Origin: Helochares maculicollis
Taxonomy: Eukaryota; Arthropoda; Insecta; Coleoptera; Hydrophilidae
Length of the DNA: 64,000 bases
Assembly: GCA_033557835.1 (NCBI GenBank)
Contig: JAWQRO010000010.1
Span: 28,958-92,957, forward strand
Reading direction: 5' to 3'
Shown: one piece after another, positions 13,073-25,529 of the stretch
Numbering within the stretch: the stretch's first letter is position 1
Layout of the letters: every line of letters starts with the position of its first letter
The notes under the pieces: generated by a model
Seen by the model: only the letters and a program-made list of their open reading frames with translations
What the model was told of the DNA's origin: nothing
The model's database searches: none
Translations under genes and position numbers: made by a program

Positions 13073-14480
13073 GTTCTCATCTTGACAATTTGAATTGCCA
13101 AGTTTTGTAAATAGAGGGGATGGCAGGGGACCGGAGACGTGTTCGTTTAGAAAATAGGAAGAAGTATAGAATTATTCTGCGTAACCAAATTGAATTTTTT
13201 ATAATTGTTTAATTGACTTCTCCACTGGATAAAAATTCATATACACGAATAACATCATTTCATGAAAGAAATGTTTCACCGTAGATTGTTTAAAAGTAAA
13301 ACTTAAGTAGGTACTTATTATTGACTTTGTTTTTACTTTCCCTCTGCTTCTTGAATAAGTGGACAACTCTCACGGCCCTTATAGTGGCATTTATCTACAA
13401 GGACCGTAAGTTTTTTTTAACTCTTATGCTTTCTACTGCACACAGTTTTTAAATGTTGACATAAGTTTAAAATGTAAACACTGAACGGTATCTTTCTTTT
13501 GTATATATAGGAACATTATCTTCAAGAGCCCACAACACCCTTTCACTGTACCAAGAGTAAAAATCAGTGTTTTTTATAACAACTTTAATAGCGACTATTT
13601 TGCCTGGTTGAAAAGATATGCGGCATAATTTATATATTTGCAAAGCAAATTGTCTAGTGCAGTATTATTGCAGAAGAGATACATGTACGCTGTTTTAAAT
13701 TCTAAATTCATATCTGCTGGCTGTTCGAAATTCCAAGATACTACATATTTTAGGCGTCAAATTATTACACTAATACTAAATCTTGATATGAAATTAGCAA
13801 TAAAATGTCTTGTCGTTCTGATAAAATCCTGATGAATCGGTATAAATGACCTGACAAATTGATTTAAGCAAGAAGCAAAACGATTTACAATAACATTTGA
13901 TGTAATAAAACAACGATATGGCAAATATTTAATTAGTGTCTGCTGTCTGGTGATTTGGCACCTGTTTTTGGTAAATAAGCTAATTTCAATTTAATTTACA
14001 CAATCAATTCTTTGAGTCTCTTTGGGGAAACTTTTCTCATTTTATTTCAAACGTTCAAAATTTTCTTCCGATATGGTACAACTTACAACAACAAAATTTA
14101 GCTTGTAGATGTTTTACGGTTATATTCATACTCATGCAATAATTATAATTTCTACCTCCTCCGGTGACTGTTGGGCGAAAGAATGCTCAAAATCTGCTGC
14201 TGCTTGATCAAGCTCGAAACATTTCTAAAAAACTAAAGCCTCGATCATAGCAAATTTAATAATTTAGAACCCCAACGGTAATTTTTTGTTATAGAGTGAA
14301 AAATAGACGGGTAGATGAAATGCTATTGATATATGCCTATCAAGGTTCATAGGGTTCGGAGATAGATACGATAAAAGAGATCGGGTTAGCTGTATCAGCT
14401 TTAGCAGGCAAGAGGATTATAAACTCAATCCGGATTTACATCTTAATTATAAGAAAATACCAAACAAAAACTTGTAACGT
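13073..14480. other. Non-coding AT-rich stretch
   Basis: I see no gene, RNA or repeat that can be supported. Small frames are uninformative. Confidence 0.4.
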
Positions 14481-15720
14481 GAATTAATTAAGGATGGAGA
14501 CCGCAAGACAAGGACGTAATCAACGAATTTGACGAGACATTTGAGATGTATTACTAATTCGCGAAACAAAAGCAGTAGAGTAGAAGATTTTGTGTTTTTC
14601 AGTGCTGGAGCAGTATAAACACAGAGCCAAAGCCGTAATAGTTCCTTTGGAAGACAGTGCCGTCATAGGAATCGGCGAACGAAAATATAATTAAGCTGGA
14701 TATAAAAAGCTTCTGAGGGGGAATATGAACAAAAAGAAGATAAAGTAAAAAAAATGTTAAATAGGTTCGCAGCTTCTTTGAATGGAAAAATAGAGGAACA
14801 AATGAAAGCCGCAGAAATTCGGAAAATTTACAATCACCGATAATAGCGAATAATAGAAATGTTTGAATTAGAAATCCAATCATCAGTTGGTTAGATCATA
14901 TTTTCAAAAATGCTACAACTAAGACAAGGGATCTAAGTGAATAGAAAGGAGCAGACTGCCGAATCGATCATTAATTAATTATGACAAACAGATTTCTCAA
15001 GAATAGATAACTAAAATTGACGACAAATTTCAAATAAATCTGACGACAAATTTTAAAGAAATCTGTTATAAACCCAAAATAGCAGTAAATTGTACAAAAA
15101 TCGCTTTGACGAAAAGTTAATAGAACTTCAGTACAAAAATATGATTCAAATTTATGAATATAATACATTAAATTTAACCTAAAACAAGCTGCAACCGAAG
15201 CATTTCAGTAAATTAAAAAATCAAAAACAAATGATAAAAATAATTTTAAGGATAAAATAAAAAATTCATTGCAGAAAAGAAGACTTAGGAAAATTCTTGT
15301 CCGCAGAACTAGACGATCTAATGCAAAACATGTATGAAAACAAAGAAACCAAACGAATAATATATAGGGAAAAGGACGACCAATGGTGACTAATAATGGA
15401 ACATTATGTTAGGCTCAGAATCATTGAAAATGCTAAAAACATTAAGAACAATTGTAAGATAAAAGTTCACATTTTAGGTACCGCAGCAAGAATATTCCTT
15501 TCTTTCACTAGGACAACCTAACCTGTGTTACCAACTTCAGATTATATCTGGCGAATAATCCAGAAGTTCGGGAGCGACTGGTCTGTTCTAGATCGCTCTA
15601 AAACTTAAAGCAATATATGTTATTATTAGTAAACACATCGAGGTGGAGGATATTGTGCCTACTGTCAAGTAACAGTTAAATACAAATAGCTAGACAACTC
15701 AGTAATAAATATTCTATTTA
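14480..15720 (+). mobile_element. Degenerate retroelement-like region
   Basis: The + strand is rich in A and G, with many Lys/Glu/Arg codons interrupted by stops, as in the decayed 5' part of a retrotransposon. It lies just upstream of a dispersed repeat copy (15721-16545) and of the LINE reverse transcriptase remnant (16740-17470), so it may be the 5' part of the same insertion. No catalytic motif is visible, so the class is a guess. Confidence 0.25.
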
Positions 15721-16545
15721 AAAATCTGGAGTGTCTCCACTCAACATTCACGTATAAATATAATTACGACATAAAAGTACCTGCTATTAATAATAATAAA
15801 ACTACAAACTTTTACATGAGTTTCAAAACTAAAAGCGAAAGTTTTAATATTTATAACTAACACTAACGTCAATGTCTATATTCAAGACATTAATATATAT
15901 TCATAAAGAATATTCATTTCTTTATGTTAAGTACAATACTTTGTGTTTAAAAATATATATAATCTTAACAAGTCTGCAATATAGAACGCTTGTTAATACC
16001 CTTTGCGAAGGCTTGAATTTTAAAATGTGATTTCATAACTAAAGGAAGGGTCCAATTTTAGAATATAAATTCATAACTAAAAAATAAAATTTATGACGGT
16101 AAAGTCCCACTTCCGGTTTTCAAATTTACACCGAACTATTTGTTATTATTATATTTTCCATGTTTAGCATTTTTGTAAATTTTTTTATTCGAAAACTTCC
16201 TATAATTGGAATTTTTAAAACTACAAAAATAGCACTTCCGGTGCTCCGATCCTGTTAAAAATTTGTATCTGCGAGTTTCTTCTGGTAATTAAGGTGTGCG
16301 CAAAATTTCAATTGGATAGCTTAGTTTTAAAGACTACTTCACTTGAAAAAATTTCAAAACTGTGTAGGTAAACGGGTACTTCCGGTGGTCCTACATGCTT
16401 CAAAAGTTGATATAGACCTAAGTTTTTGCGGTAATGGCCGTATACCAAAAACGTGGAAATCCGTCAAAATCTCGAAGTCGAATTTTTTCATGATCCCAAT
16501 ACCTTCCCTGTACTTTACTTCGTGTAGTATACGGCCATGTAAAAA
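15721..16545 (+). repeat. Dispersed repeat family, copy A (near full length)
   Basis: Matches the reverse complement of 43564-44498 over most of its length. Shared blocks are TCTGGAGTGTCTCCACTC at its left end, CAATGTCTATATTCAA, GTCCAATTTTAGAATATAAA, ACTTCCGG twice, TTTTTGCGGTAATGGCCGTA, and the end block TAGTATACGGCCATGTAAAA. Compared with copy B it lacks about 115 bp between the GTATAC and the AAACGTGG blocks. The left end holds a 5-bp hairpin TGGAG-TGT-CTCCA at 15727-15739. No protein is encoded. Confidence 0.85.
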
Positions 16546-16739
16546 TTAGTAACATTAAGCTGAGTATACTTAGGACTGGAAATCAAAATATTTTCTATAA
16601 ATTGGTTTATAACAAAGAGCCTAGAAAAATTTAGCAATTGTTAGAAAATTCAACAATATTGTTAAAAATATAGACCATATTTTATGAATCCCATAAATTA
16701 ATTGCATAAATAAGCGTTTGAAGATAACACTGGAATAAC

Positions 16740-17470
16740 AGGCTCAGATTGAAGGAATGCAATTAGACAAAACATGGTAGGTGTGTAGCGCCGGAAAGAA
16801 CGGTGGCAGAAATATTAATAATAACAAAATGAGAATTTGTTTTGTATACTCAGATTTGAGAAAGTCATGGATGAAAAACAAAAAAAGGATACTGAAGATA
16901 ATGCTCTAAGTGTTGGCTTGTATAAGAGTTATATTCACAATAATAAGATTGTATGGAAACATTATCAATATCTAAAAGAGTAGAATCTATGAAAGAGAAC
17001 ACAGGAGATGATACACATCGGATACACAGCCTGAAAGTCGTATATAAATCACATCTACACTCTACGAGATCTAATACAGAGAGAATTCAAAAAACCAAAA
17101 CAATTAATCCAGCGACATAAATAAGGCGTACCGACAAATAAAGTGTCGCCAATGGTATTTAAAATATATCTTGATCAAAACTTAAAGCATTTGAACACAA
17201 AATGTGACGATATAGGATTCTAACTACGAAATAAGTATCCATATACGTTCAGTTTCGCAGAAGACCAAGTCGTCTCAGCATAAGATAAAATTGATCGTAT
17301 GATCCGGAATCCTAAAGACGAACATTAAAAAGCTGTAATGTCTATTAATTTCAAACAGACCTAATATCTAGCAACGGGTGGCGGAAATGTATAAGGTCTA
17401 TCAATCAAGACAGACATTTTCATTACAGGAACGCGCGAAATTAAGTACTTAGGATTCATCATCTTCAATT
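16740..17470 (+). pseudogene. LINE (non-LTR) reverse transcriptase remnant
   Basis: Broken + strand reading frames match the core of a non-LTR reverse transcriptase. A segment near 16850 reads CFVYSDLRK (family VDLRKAFD). Near 17145 KVSPMVFKIYLDQNL matches the LSPTLFNIYLD motif. Then PYTFSFAEDQVVSA (FAED at 17254-17265) replaces the catalytic F/YADD with an acidic but altered first Asp. AVMSINFKQT and EIKYLGFIIFN follow in the usual order. Stop codons and frameshifts run throughout, so the element is dead. Confidence 0.75.
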
Positions 17471-17689
17471 TCAAGCAATTTCGTTCGGTACTATGGCGTA
17501 GATGCACCAAGAAAAATGTTTTCTTTCAACATTGTGGAGTTTTTCTTTGCTGAAGCTATGGAAGCAGAGGATCTGTTACAGCAGTTTTGATTCTCCTTTG
17601 CTTGGCATTGCCCATTTGTACTTTCTCGTCAATTAGTACCAACAGGCTAAGTTTTTTAAACACTTCATATGAATAAAATATTAAAACGC

Positions 17690-17825
17690 AAAAATTTACC
17701 TAGTCTCACACACACACAAACACATCTAGGCCAAAAATCGACAAAATAGTTTAAGATCTTCATAACGTGAAGATCTATCAACCTCGAAGATGAATTCATG
17801 TAGTATACGGAAACGTAAAGAATAC
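17690..17825 (+). repeat. Dispersed repeat family, short fragment
   Basis: Contains the CA-repeat, CCAAAAATCGACAAAAT, an ACGTGAAGATCT block, CTCGAAG and the end block TAGTATACGGAAACGTAAA in the same order as the right third of copies A and B. It is diverged and shortened. Confidence 0.6.
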
Positions 17826-20330
17826 AATCAACCAAGATTAAGATAAACCCAACAGAATTCAATATTTAGAGAAATAAGATACAGACAAGTGCCATCTGTC
17901 AAAAGGTGCACAATAAAATGGAGGTGTTGCAATAAAAACTAACCAGAAGTATGTCAGCTGCTTAACTTAACTCCACTTCTGCAAAATCCGCATTGCATCA
18001 TTTCAACAGCATTGTTCAGTATAAATGAAACCTTTTTGTATATCTTTAGTAGTCTAAATGAATGTAATAGGCCAGCTATAAATAAAATGAAATATTCAAT
18101 TTGAAATCGCACATAAACTGTTTATTGGAATTGCTTGGTTTTATTGCAAAACCGACGATTAAAGAAATTTTCGAATTTAACTTCCACGTTTTCCGTTTCT
18201 TTGACGTACGTTTAGATTGTAAAACGAGTCAATATTAACGATCGGCAATGTCTATGCATCCGGAAATAACTTGCGCCCATTAATCTGAACCTAAATAGCA
18301 CGGCTGACCAAACACAACAAATGCATTTCAATTTTAGTTCTGCCGCCATGGACAGCAAAGTGATCAAAATTGGCTTCAATTAGTGTTGTTGAAAAAGCTA
18401 GTCATCTGGCACCGTTCTTTTTGGAGGATAGGTAGGCATCTGTGGACGGTAAACGACTCGAAAATTACAGAAGGAACCCGTTAATATAAAAAGCAGTAAC
18501 AGTTTTCGCGTTTTATATTCTCGAATGAATCGAATTGCTTTCTTTTTATCTGGAAATATACAACTGTAAACTTGGCATTTCTTCAGTTTTAGATTCCGTT
18601 CATGATTAGAATGAAAGCTAAACGAGCGATGTGCAATATAATCTTGTTCGAAAATTGAAATAAAATTTAGTAAATAGTGCTAACAACCTGATATATAAAA
18701 GTATGTCAAATTAGTATGAAATAATTAATGTAACTACTATAAATATCAAAGTACAAACTCTGTTTAAAACCTGACATTCCCAATCTGTATACCATCGCTC
18801 TAAATACAATTTAAAATAGTATGTTAATCAGAATAGCAAATCTAATACGTGAAAATCCGTCGTGATTTATGCAATGTATTTTCAAAACAGTATGCAAGGT
18901 TCATAAATTGTTTATGGCTTTGTAGCCACTAAAGTTCCTTGGTAGTGTTAAATCGTATTACTACGCAAACATGCGAGCATAGTGTAATGTTAGGCAGTTA
19001 TAATTAAAACTATAAATATTATCAAGTTAGTATGCAAGATTCGTAATGAGGAAGTGACATATTGCTGTGAAATAATGTTAATTTCTGTGGGTAGTGATGA
19101 GAGGTTATTGAGAAATTGCAATCGGTTGTACCATATTTTTCCACGGAGCAACAATTGTGAAACTAGACGTACAAATATAAATTTGCTGGGTTTTTCCTTG
19201 GTCGTACATTTATTTAGTACTTAAATATTGTCTTAGAATAAATATATGAATTATGAGCGCTGATGTAATGCTTATATACCAAATAAGATAATAATGGACA
19301 TGTGCTCAACGTTGTTGTAGGAACCTGTCTGGCAAGTAGTTACCAGAGAATATGTGTGGTGTGGAGAAAACGGTGCAGCATCCGAAATTATCATGCAGAT
19401 GTTTTATAGTAAAATATGTACGGATCTGAAATAGGTAGTAAATATAGCTGGGATGTTAAAATAGGTTCTTACTTCTTCCTGTAATACAACACATCCACAG
19501 GTTTAATCCACGATTCAGACAATAATAGTCATTTGTGGCATATGTAGGTACTCTATATCGTACTCTGTGCATAGGACGATTAATTGATTTGCAAGGTACT
19601 CAGAAAAACACAATTGAAATTTATTGGTCTGTAATAGAATGTAGGCGAAATTTAATTAGTTCTGGTTTAATGGTTTAAAACAAAACGATAATTTCATACT
19701 CTCATGCAATATAATTTAATTTCTAACTTCCCCGAAGGCAACAACAATAACAACAACATTATACCTGAGGAATCAGCTGCACGCTGTCATCATTGTATAG
19801 TTCTATACTTTTATGAATTTAATTTTAAATTCGATTGGCATGCTTTAAAAACTTTTACAATGCAAAGCTATGGAAAGCTTCCTACTTTTGTGGCCTGCTG
19901 TACATCCGTTTTATTCGTGAGAAACTGGCCTTTATTGTTAAAATAGTGTCATGGAACTCCTAATCTCTGAGTTTAATACAATTAACATACGTATCTATAT
20001 AGTTTTATTTTCCGTGAACAGAACTTAACAATGGATGGATTTAAAATACAATGCTTGCGAATGAAAACATTTGATCGCTCCTAATAAAACTCTGCTCTTA
20101 TTTTGCCAATAAAAATTTACAAAAGCCTTGCCCATTAAAATAATTATGATATAGTTTAATGTTTTCTACGATCATGCTTTGCGCTGCTAGATTCTTTCGT
20201 ATTACAATTGCTGGGCATACCTCTGCAGCACTATTCAATGAAAGTGAGAGTGTTTTTTACCAGTGCCTTTATTCAGTGATTACACTTGACTTATTTTCAG
20301 TGAAAGGATAATATCCACTTCAGCGCCCTT
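17826..20330. other. Non-coding intron or intergenic sequence
   Basis: About 2.5 kb with no supported gene or repeat. 18230-18480 is somewhat GC-richer than its surroundings and could be regulatory, but no specific motif stands out. Confidence 0.4.
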
Positions 20331-20334
20331 GCTC

Positions 20335-20425
20335 TGATATAAAGGTGGCGACCGTCTGCAAGGTGGAGGCGCCACAGTGCCCTAATATGGTGCAAGGGGG
20401 TGGCCCCCTAGGTCGCAAAATATTG
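20335..20425. promoter_or_regulatory. GC-rich element with G-rich motifs and hairpin
   Basis: In an AT-rich setting this block holds AGGTGGCGACC (20343-20353, close to the insect CTCF core AGGTGGCGC), GTGGAGGCGCCAC (a near-palindrome), and the GC hairpin AGGGGG-TGG-CCCCCT at 20395-20409. A TATAAAG lies at 20338. It may be an insulator or promoter-proximal element. The protein assignment is inference by eye. Confidence 0.3.
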
Positions 20426-20639
20426 ATCAGAGTAGTTTCCACTTCTTTGCTCAGCTGCATCGCGCAGCTAACAGCTGGAGGACACAAACAAAACACAAAC
20501 AAGCTGTTTATCCAGGAGGTGTGTTTGCCATTGTAAAGTAAAGAGCTATTCAGTACTCTTTTGTCAGGTTACAAGTCTATGATTCAACGTAGGTGGGTGA
20601 TACAAAGTCACTACTTCGACAGGTATTTGTAATAAACGC

Positions 20640-20839
20640 CGAGTAGAAGTCAACTCACGTCGATTCATTCCAAAACGTCGCGTCGCCCTTTGTTTACGTT
20701 TTTTGACCGATCATCTCCAACCGAAATTGGACAATTGTTATGTGCAGTGAAATTTTAGTAGTCTTAAGGAAAGGAATATCAGAAGAAAGTTCATTTGGAA
20801 TAAATTGTCAATAAATTCGGATGTTTTGTTGTTCACGAA
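20640..20839 (+). other. Candidate 5' UTR exon
   Basis: Locally GC-richer sequence (GTCGCGTCGCCCTTTG-like near 20680) ends in CACGAAT followed by the donor GTAAGTA at about 20840. It has no convincing reading frame. It could be an alternative first exon of the TRIM-NHL gene; support is only the donor and composition. Confidence 0.25.
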
Positions 20840-22373
20840 TGTAAGTACATACTAATTAATCTGCACGCTTACTAAGGAATGTTAAATTTTGAACCTTGTA
20901 TGAGCAACAATTTTTTGTGTATTCCTAATTTGCCAGGAGAATGAACCTATGCATATGAAAATTGTTAGTCTACTACTTACTCGGATTTAACGGAATATTC
21001 GCAACACTTGACCGAGCAGGATATACATAAACATTAATACATTCATTTAACACGAGGCAAGGGTATGAGCTTACCGTTATAAAAATTACAGTCTACAATT
21101 TGTTTACTTACAAGAGCGAACCTCTATATTCTTAATCTTATCCAGATATCTACCTACTTATTCCATATAGTTAATCTCTCTTGATACTGTTGCTTGACGT
21201 AACTGAAAATGTTTACAATAAAATGCTATATTTCGCAACTGAATACCAATTTTAGCTTTCACCATACACTTTGTAAACAAAGATCATCTGGTGCTCTTAA
21301 AAAGGTATATGTATATCATTTCCTTCGTCTGCATAAACATCAAATTAACACACACATAAACAACCAGAGCTAAGGGTTGATTTTTTTTGTAAAATATTTA
21401 AATAAACACTTAAGTCGTCAAGAGGTTTCCCAAGGATTTCTGTTCTAACCTATATCATGCAATGCAACGTAACAATAGGTACGTGTATCTTGAAATATTG
21501 AGGCAATACATCTTTTTAGTTCAGTCAACTAAGCAGCAATAATTTAGAAGATAAACATCTTCCCGCGATCAACCATCACGTCGTTCTGTGAACGTTTTGT
21601 TCCCATGGTATACCCACTACATTGTTGGTTGCACGCTTGCCTAGGCAGTCTGCCAATGTATAAGACGGTACTTTGTATTCATGAGTGTGTGAAATTTGCA
21701 AATATATACAATTAAACTATAGGGAGATGAAGTGTTGCGTGATGGACTATGTGATTCTAATCACCAAAATTGAATTACGGGCACGCACGTATTACACTCG
21801 CAGTTTATTGGTTTCTTTCTCGGGTCGAAAACGGTCACTCTTAAAGTAAGTCATCATCTATCTATCCGTTGTTACATTGATCGATAAAATCTAACTATAA
21901 AGATCACTAAGGTTTTTATGGTTACGAAATTATGGCAAAATTTAATGTACGTTAAAAAACAAAAATTATTTAAACGTACACTAACAAATATTAATGTTCG
22001 TAATGTCCAATGTGCATTGAAAGCAAAATCAGTATCACATTTTGAAGATTAAAGTAATATTACAAAATTTGCATAAAAATGTTAATGGATTTTACGCTTA
22101 TTTACGTGTCAGTCAGCACTCCATGCTAGTTGAAAACTAAATCAAATCCTGGTTACTTGAGGGTAGAAATGACAGGGTTTTTTACTTAATAAATCACAAT
22201 AATATGGTTTATTTATTTCATTTTTATTTTGTTTGTAGTACTAATAATTATGTATTTTGCTCACAATATTTATTTATCTATTTATGTTTTATATCAGTTC
22301 AGCTATTACTCCACTGATCTTCTCGGTCAAAGAGCCGAACTGAGTTTGCCTTGCAGTCTTCCTCGGATATTGT
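20840..22373. other. Non-coding stretch
   Basis: No gene or repeat recognised. The sequence is AT-rich with scattered GC-richer patches near 21590-21660. Confidence 0.4.
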
Positions 22374-22410
22374 TATAAAAGGGAGTTTTTCCGGACGTTT
22401 CCTCAGTTGT
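22374..22410 (+). promoter_or_regulatory. Core promoter: TATA box plus initiator
   Basis: TATAAAA at 22374-22380 is followed by TCAGTT at 22403-22408, the insect initiator consensus. The initiator A (22405) lies 31 nt from the first T of the TATA box, the canonical spacing. Downstream, an ATG at about 22431 opens a 14-codon frame that runs into a donor-like GTAGGT at 22472. The transcript it would start is unknown; an alternative first exon of the TRIM-NHL gene or a nested gene are both possible. Confidence 0.5.
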
Positions 22411-22479
22411 TGGCCATCATAAAGGTTCTAATGACATTCGCAATTACTTTCTCGAACGGGATAAGTTTGCAGTAGGTTA

Positions 22480-23285
22480 ACTCATAAACATCAGTAATGG
22501 TAACAACGAATATTATTTCGGTATCATTATTAACAGGATTTATTGTAGTTAAATTCGTTAAACAACACAATTGCATTTTGTTCTTGGAAGCGATGGAAAC
22601 CTACATAATTTTTTATCCATATTCATCAATTTATCATTAGTAAATTGAAACGTTCAAGAACATAGTAGCGTCTATAATCATGAAACCGATGAAAGTGCGA
22701 ACTGTTAATACTTTCTTTACATTTAAAGCATTGGAACAATCTCTAAAAACTGTTTTAAAATTCACCTGCATGTGAACTGTTAATCAGAAGTAGATATTTT
22801 TTAATTGCAAATCAGTGAATGCATTTCTAATCATCTCATTTCGGAGTTAGGTCAATCTAGGATTTTAAAAATATCGATTTTTTATTGTTGTAAATTGTGT
22901 TTTAGGTCTTCAAAAATGGGATCCTAAAAGATTATGAACGGTAAATGCTTTTAAGTATTTGTCATTCAAAATACAATACAAGGCCATCAGGTAGGCTGAG
23001 AGCCTCTTCTGGCCTGAACAAAGGATATTATTTTAGGAGAGTTAAGTTTTTGAAGTTATTTCTCACTTGTTTACACTATTTGCTTGTTTCTTCTTTAGAA
23101 ATGTTGGTTCAAGTCACTTTCACTTTATGTGAGCGCTATTGATTTAGTTTTATAATGAGTGACAAAGTAAATTGTGGCCAAGAAGGAGCAAAAGAGACAC
23201 GTTTTTGCAGCAAAAGATCGAATATCGAATATCTGGTAGAAGACCGCTGATTGAGGCGAGTTAGAGGAACCAAGTGAAAGCAATG
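22480..23285. other. Non-coding stretch
   Basis: No gene is supported; only short uninformative frames. Confidence 0.4.
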
Positions 23286-23286
23286 C

Positions 23287-23632
23287 TAGTACGTGGTACT
23301 AATGGAGAAAGGTTAATGCTGCAAATAGTTTGGCTGAGTTCTAACATAAGCCAAATCTTTCAGTTGAAATGTAGGAAGCTGTCAAGCCAATGCAGACAGA
23401 ATTGACAAGAGACGATATTTTCGATAGATATATCGGCAGTTATACTCAAAACTGTAATGAAAGTTTTAAATCCACTGTGGTGATTTTCCACCCAGAATCC
23501 ATTTTTACTAGTAAATTTTTGTTGGATAATTTTGAACATAATGAAAGCGATGGACTTAGAAATCGGCCAGAACAGCCAGAAATTTGCTTGGAGAACGAAA
23601 AAGAACGCATAATACTTGCAGATAGATAAGAA
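23287..23632 (+). pseudogene. Mutator-like transposase domain fragment
   Basis: The frame reads NAANSLAEF, a stop, HKPNLSVEM, a stop, then EAVKPMQTELTRDDIFDR and YIGSYTQNCNESFKSTV before a Pro-Ile-rich stretch. The signature TQN-x-NESF followed by a P-x-S motif is typical of the Mutator-like transposase domain common in insect genomes (C-terminal half). Two in-frame stops break the upstream part, the DG motif near residue 54 of the open part is preceded by an apparent small deletion, and the frame stops soon after. It is a dead fragment of a DNA transposon. Confidence 0.65.
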
Positions 23633-23659
23633 AAGGAAGAGTATTTTGCACTTTTTCAC

Positions 23660-25119
23660 TTTGGAAGTGCACTGTTGGGATATAAATCAATATAAAAAAT
23701 CCAGGTACTGCTTTAGCTGTTGTTATTTACAATACCAAAAAAATCATCTGAGAAACGTAGTACAACCTCTGTTTATTAAATATATTATTCTATAAAAATT
23801 ATGTTTGTGTAATGCACGATAAACATTTGTAAATTAAATTTATTTTATAGATTTCCTGAAATAAATCACACAAAAGTCTATTTTTTGCATTTGCAGTGGG
23901 CTTGCCCCTTAAGGGAGAAAGCTAATTTAAGCGTATTACATATCTGTCAACAACTAGTTTATCTTTAAGGTATTTTGAAAAACTTTAAGAGCATACGTTG
24001 TTTAGTAATCTACGAAATTAATAGTTAATATCAGTATAATGCCTTGTCAATTAAACTAATGAAAGTGCACATTTTTCGAAATGTTTTACTATCTGATACA
24101 ATTGAGACTACGGCCTTGCATTTTTAGTGCCAACAAAAATAATTTATAAATCGGATATATTTAAACCATTTAACTTGAAATAATTGCCGAAATCTTTGGT
24201 TTTATCTAATTCAGAAAGAAAACGTCCTTAAATATGCGCTTAGTTAAAATTGGCCATTATAAGATTTACAAGATTGCAATAATCGCGATAAATATTGATT
24301 ATAAAAATAATAATGAATAAAACAGCGCGCTCATACAATTACTTTCATTATTTGTAAGGAATGAACAACATTTTAACGCAGTGTGTTATTTATATTTTAT
24401 TCAATTTAAGGCATGATTTTTATGAACATTTCAAAGTATAACACTAGCATTTTCGATGCAGATTTTCCTTCATATTCTTTTTTGTTTGCCAAATTGACAC
24501 TGTTAAGTGCAAGGTATTCATATTCTAAATTTTTCTCTACATGTACACTATATATTTTTCACATCTTTTTTTGTACTACAAATTCTGATTGCGTTATTGT
24601 GAAAGTATAATTTTGGACATAAGAAGCTTAGGTAAGATGATCATAATACAGCAATGTTTTTACATAGTAAAAGCAAAAATTGACTCCCTTAATCGCGAAC
24701 AAAGCACGAATAAGCTATGTCATCGACACAAATACCTCGTTTATTGATGTTACAAATTTACTTTGCAATGCCGAACTGATTTTTATGTTTATATACATAC
24801 GTAACATTTAAAAGAAATACCAAAAATAATCAGTATTATATAGATAGAATTCTTGTCTTGGCTCTTGATTGGTTAAAAATTACCACTCGCTTCCATATAT
24901 GTATGTATGAATGTTTACGGGAATGTTGACTAGTTACTGTAAATGTTTAAAAAATCCCATGAGAACTTCTCAAAATATAAAATCACGTTGCATTTATGGT
25001 ATTCCGATCAAGTCAGAATTTTGCATCCATTAATGTTTATGGGTATTTAAGTTGTGTAAAAATTTACAGCTCAATAGCTTTATTATATCGACAAACTTGA
25101 AACTTTAACATTTAACATA
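23660..25119. other. Non-coding stretch
   Basis: AT-rich sequence without supported gene, RNA or repeat. Confidence 0.4.
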
Positions 25120-25245
25120 TATTCCCTGTTGACCCCAAAAGTTGATACAGACCTACAATTTCGCTATAATGCCAAATATGCCAAACCCCAGCTCAAAGGG
25201 CTTGACTGCCATCGTGTTTATACCAACGGGAGAGCGAGATTATAT
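25120..25245 (+). repeat. Dispersed repeat family, fragment
   Basis: CAAAAGTTGATACAGACCTA, then CAGCTCAAAGGGCTTGACTG and CATCGTGTTTATACC follow the same order and spacing as in copy B (43564-44498, reverse complement). The overlapping reading frame is therefore not a gene. Confidence 0.65.
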
Positions 25246-25529
25246 AGGGAAAAGCACTTACTTGACATTCTATATTTCGTAGTTATTTCTGCAAAATATG
25301 TGTTACTCGAATTATTTCATTTAAAATGTTCTCAATTTGGAAGAATGTGTCAATCGGCTCAATTTTTGATACCATTTAATACATATTTCTCCAGGTATTA
25401 CAAAAAACTATTTTCTCTTGCTTTCAAACTCTCAAATAGAAAATACAACCATGTGCAAAACAGTCGGAGAAATTTCGCCAATTTTCATTCAATTCATTGT
25501 TCTGAATTTTTCATAATAGTAGTTTAATT

